Of a stretch of DNA of 64,000 bases, positions 60,743 to 64,000 are shown one piece after another (within the stretch, counting starts at the first letter, position 1; every line of letters starts with the position of its first letter). Made by a program: the position numbers and the translations under genes. The notes under the pieces are model-generated. The model saw only the letters and a program-made list of their open reading frames with translations, was not told where the DNA came from and did not search any database. Origin of the DNA: Sphingopyxis terrae subsp. terrae NBRC 15098 (GTDB lineage: Bacteria; Pseudomonadota; Alphaproteobacteria; Sphingomonadales; Sphingomonadaceae); assembly GCF_001598815.1 (NCBI RefSeq), contig NZ_BCZQ01000019.1, positions 89,357 through 153,356 on the forward strand, read 5' to 3'.

Positions 60743-61180
60743 ATGCCCGATGCTGCCATCCCCGCCGCCTCTTATACCGCGCAGGCGCCCGCCTGGTCGG
60801 CGCTGATCCTCGGCCTGTTCCTGCTCGCGGCCGCGATCGACGAGCTGCGCCGCCCCGGCCAGTGGCACCGGATGATCGAGGAGATCGAAGGCTCGCCCGC
60901 GCTCCAGATGCTCACCGGGCTGTTCGAGATCATCTTCGGCACCCTGCTCTACCTCGCCAATCGCGGCCCCGACGGCTGGCCCGCGGGCGATCCGCTCGCG
61001 CTCGTCCTCACCATCCTCGGCGGCCTCGCGGTGATCGAGGCGCTGGCGGTCACCGCCTTTGCCGATCTCTACGTCCGTTTCTGGATGCGCAAGCTGGGGA
61101 CGCGCACGCGCCCGCTTGCCATCCTCGCGCTCCTCCTCGGCCTCGGCTTCACCGCCGCGGGCCTCCTCCGTCTTGTCTGA
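60743..61180 (+). CDS. TPP-riboswitch-controlled four-helix membrane protein
   Basis: The 146-residue protein has four hydrophobic helices (SALILGLFLLAAAID, LQMLTGLFEIIFGTLLYLA, LALVLTILGGLAVIEALAVTAF, LAILALLLGLGFTAAGLL). The first loop holds ELRRPGQWHRMIEEIEGSPAL. I do not recognise a known thiamine transporter (it is not ThiT, PnuT or YkoE). It is the first gene under the TPP riboswitch, 27 bases before thiC, which points to thiamine or its precursors. The start follows GGAAGGAGAG. Confidence 0.82.
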   Translation: MPDAAIPAASYTAQAPAWSALILGLFLLAAAIDELRRPGQWHRMIEEIEGSPALQMLTGLFEIIFGTLLYLANRGPDGWPAGDPLALVLTILGGLAVIEALAVTAFADLYVRFWMRKLGTRTRPLAILALLLGLGFTAAGLLRLV

Positions 61181-63094
<1,914 letters not shown>

Positions 63095-63143
63095 GAACGC
63101 TCCATCTGACGCCCTATAGTCAATTCCATTTCGAGGAATAGCG

Positions 63144-63149
63144 TATAAT
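63144..63149 (+). promoter_or_regulatory. TATAAT -10 element of the SIR2 gene
   Basis: An exact TATAAT lies 11 bases ahead of the ATG at 63160, with no clear -35 element at the usual distance. A start of transcription near 63156 would give an almost leaderless message. No ribosome site precedes the ATG. Confidence 0.45.
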
Positions 63150-63159
63150 AGTCGATCAG

Positions 63160-64000
63160 ATGATCGACCCTCTGATATCGCTCGCTTTTAGCCTTCAATC
63201 GAATAAGGGCGCGTATGCGTTACTAATCGGTTCTGGTGTTTCACGCCCAGCCGGAATCCCAACCGGCTGGGAAATCACACTAGAAATGGTTCGGAAGGTC
63301 GCGATATCCTCTTCGGCAGAGACGGGGGACGCAGCGGATCAATGGTACCGCGAAACCTATCAAAAAGAGCCAGATTACTCTGAACTCCTCGATCAACTTT
63401 GCAAGTCAAATACTGAGAGGCAGCAGTACCTTAAGCCTTTTTTTGAGCCAGCCGATGAAGAGCGCGAAGAAGGACTAAAGAAGCCAACTGCCGCGCATAA
63501 TGCGATCGCCGAGTTAATGGCCGAAGGATACATCCGAGTAATCATCACTACAAATTTTGACCGCCTGCTCGAACAAGCCCTAGAGGCTAGAGGCATAGTA
63601 CCGGTTGTTATTGCAAATGCTGACCAAGCCCGAGGTATGCTACCACTTGTCCATCAAAAACACTGCATAATAAAAATACACGGCGACTATCTCGATACCC
63701 GGATCATGAACACGGAGAACGAACTATCGCATTATCCCCCGGAGATGGACCAACTCCTCGATCGAGTCTTCGATGAATTTGGGATAATTTTCTGTGGGTG
63801 GTCAGGTGCTTGGGATCCCGCTTTGCGAAGCGCCCTATCACGCGCGCCGTCTAGACGCTTTTCAAGCTATTGGATGTCTCGAGGCGATCTAAATGACGAT
63901 GCCGCGAAGATTGTGTCTGATCGAGGAATCGTCCCGGTGAAAATAGCCGACGCAGATACATTCTTCTCTGGATTATCCGAAAAACTGGCTTCGCTCAGAG
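63160..64000 (+). CDS. SIR2-domain protein (likely defence NADase), 3'-truncated by window edge
   Basis: The first 280 codons are visible and open to the edge. They begin MIDPLISLAFSLQSNKGAYA, followed by the NAD-binding LIGSGVSRPAGIPTGWEI (about residues 22-39), then ITTNFDRLLE with Asn132, IIKIHGDYLD with His174 and FCGWSGAWDPALRSAL. The Asn/His pair matches the catalytic residues of SIR2 NADases of anti-phage systems (such as ThsA and DSR proteins). Base composition is much less GC-rich than thiC, from which it is separated by 65 bases, so it appears acquired. The C-terminal domain and partners lie beyond the edge, so the system type cannot be named. Confidence 0.85.
   Translation, partial: MIDPLISLAFSLQSNKGAYALLIGSGVSRPAGIPTGWEITLEMVRKVAISSSAETGDAADQWYRETYQKEPDYSELLDQLCKSNTERQQYLKPFFEPADEEREEGLKKPTAAHNAIAELMAEGYIRVIITTNFDRLLEQALEARGIVPVVIANADQARGMLPLVHQKHCIIKIHGDYLDTRIMNTENELSHYPPEMDQLLDRVFDEFGIIFCGWSGAWDPALRSALSRAPSRRFSSYWMSRGDLNDDAAKIVSDRGIVPVKIADADTFFSGLSEKLASLR

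Overview
The window is high-GC DNA (about two thirds G+C by eye) from an alphaproteobacterium. It looks like a sphingomonad of the Sphingopyxis/Sphingomonas type. Evidence for this is the single-copy housekeeping genes in alphaproteobacterial style (typA, ileS-lspA, dxs, purE-purK, nadB, thiC), two exported DUF4402 proteins, many 7TM/GGDEF, M19 and acyl-CoA genes, frequent ATGA/GTGA stop-start overlaps, and several families of short palindromic repeats typical of that order. No plasmid, phage or conjugation genes are seen. The window is chromosomal, with two lower-GC accessory patches (about 9.4-11.76 kb and from about 63.1 kb to the right edge) and one lower-GC orphan gene at 30.75-31.24 kb.

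Layout. 0-1.2 kb: 3' part of an isoaspartyl peptidase and an Lrp/AsnC regulator. 1.25-8.1 kb: a sulfate-ester module with two exported cysteine-type sulfatases, a lipoprotein formylglycine-generating enzyme that would activate them, a TetR regulator, a GST-like protein and an unknown membrane protein; matching 19-bp dyads at 3597 and 8047 suggest one TetR regulon. 8.1-9.3 kb: an HTH protein whose C-terminal half is built partly from in-frame palindromic repeats. 9.4-11.76 kb: a type II restriction-modification cassette. 11.8-14.4 kb: rluE and typA. 14.5-21.7 kb: an M61-like protease, MTA/SAH nucleosidase, a bile-acid-symporter-like protein, TelA with a partner, and a membrane GGDEF protein. 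21.9 kb: tRNA-Gln(CUG). 22-29 kb: ferredoxin reductase, DoxX-like protein, M19 dipeptidase, acyl-CoA dehydrogenase, a permease and an M20 amidohydrolase.

29-36 kb: nadB, a Tat-signal orphan, an ABC ATPase, two DUF4402 proteins around a zinc-finger protein, an S24-type repressor divergent from two small genes with an operator-like array between them, and a small GGDEF protein with an intact inhibitory site. 36-46.4 kb: purE-purK-folA, a second M19 dipeptidase, ribF, GDPD, a GIY-YIG nuclease framed by palindromes, ileS (with a palindrome pair inside the gene), lspA and a DUF3035 lipoprotein. 46.4-50 kb: membrane proteins and dxs. 50-55 kb: a LysR-controlled small-molecule cluster (PNPOx-like, VOC, tautomerase, DUF1348, YdcZ transporter, with a truncated ydcZ copy) followed by an FAD monooxygenase behind a perfect FNR-type box. 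55-60.4 kb: a GT22-like mannosyltransferase, an HTH/membrane pair with a triple operator, a P450 and exported unknowns. 60.5-63.1 kb: a TPP riboswitch, a four-helix membrane protein and thiC. The right edge cuts a SIR2-domain gene, a likely anti-phage NADase.

The most promising points are the sulfatase/lipoprotein-FGE regulon, the GIY-YIG nuclease with its palindromes (and the palindromes inside ileS and the HTH gene), the riboswitch-controlled membrane protein ahead of thiC, and the truncated SIR2 gene that may open a defence island outside the window.
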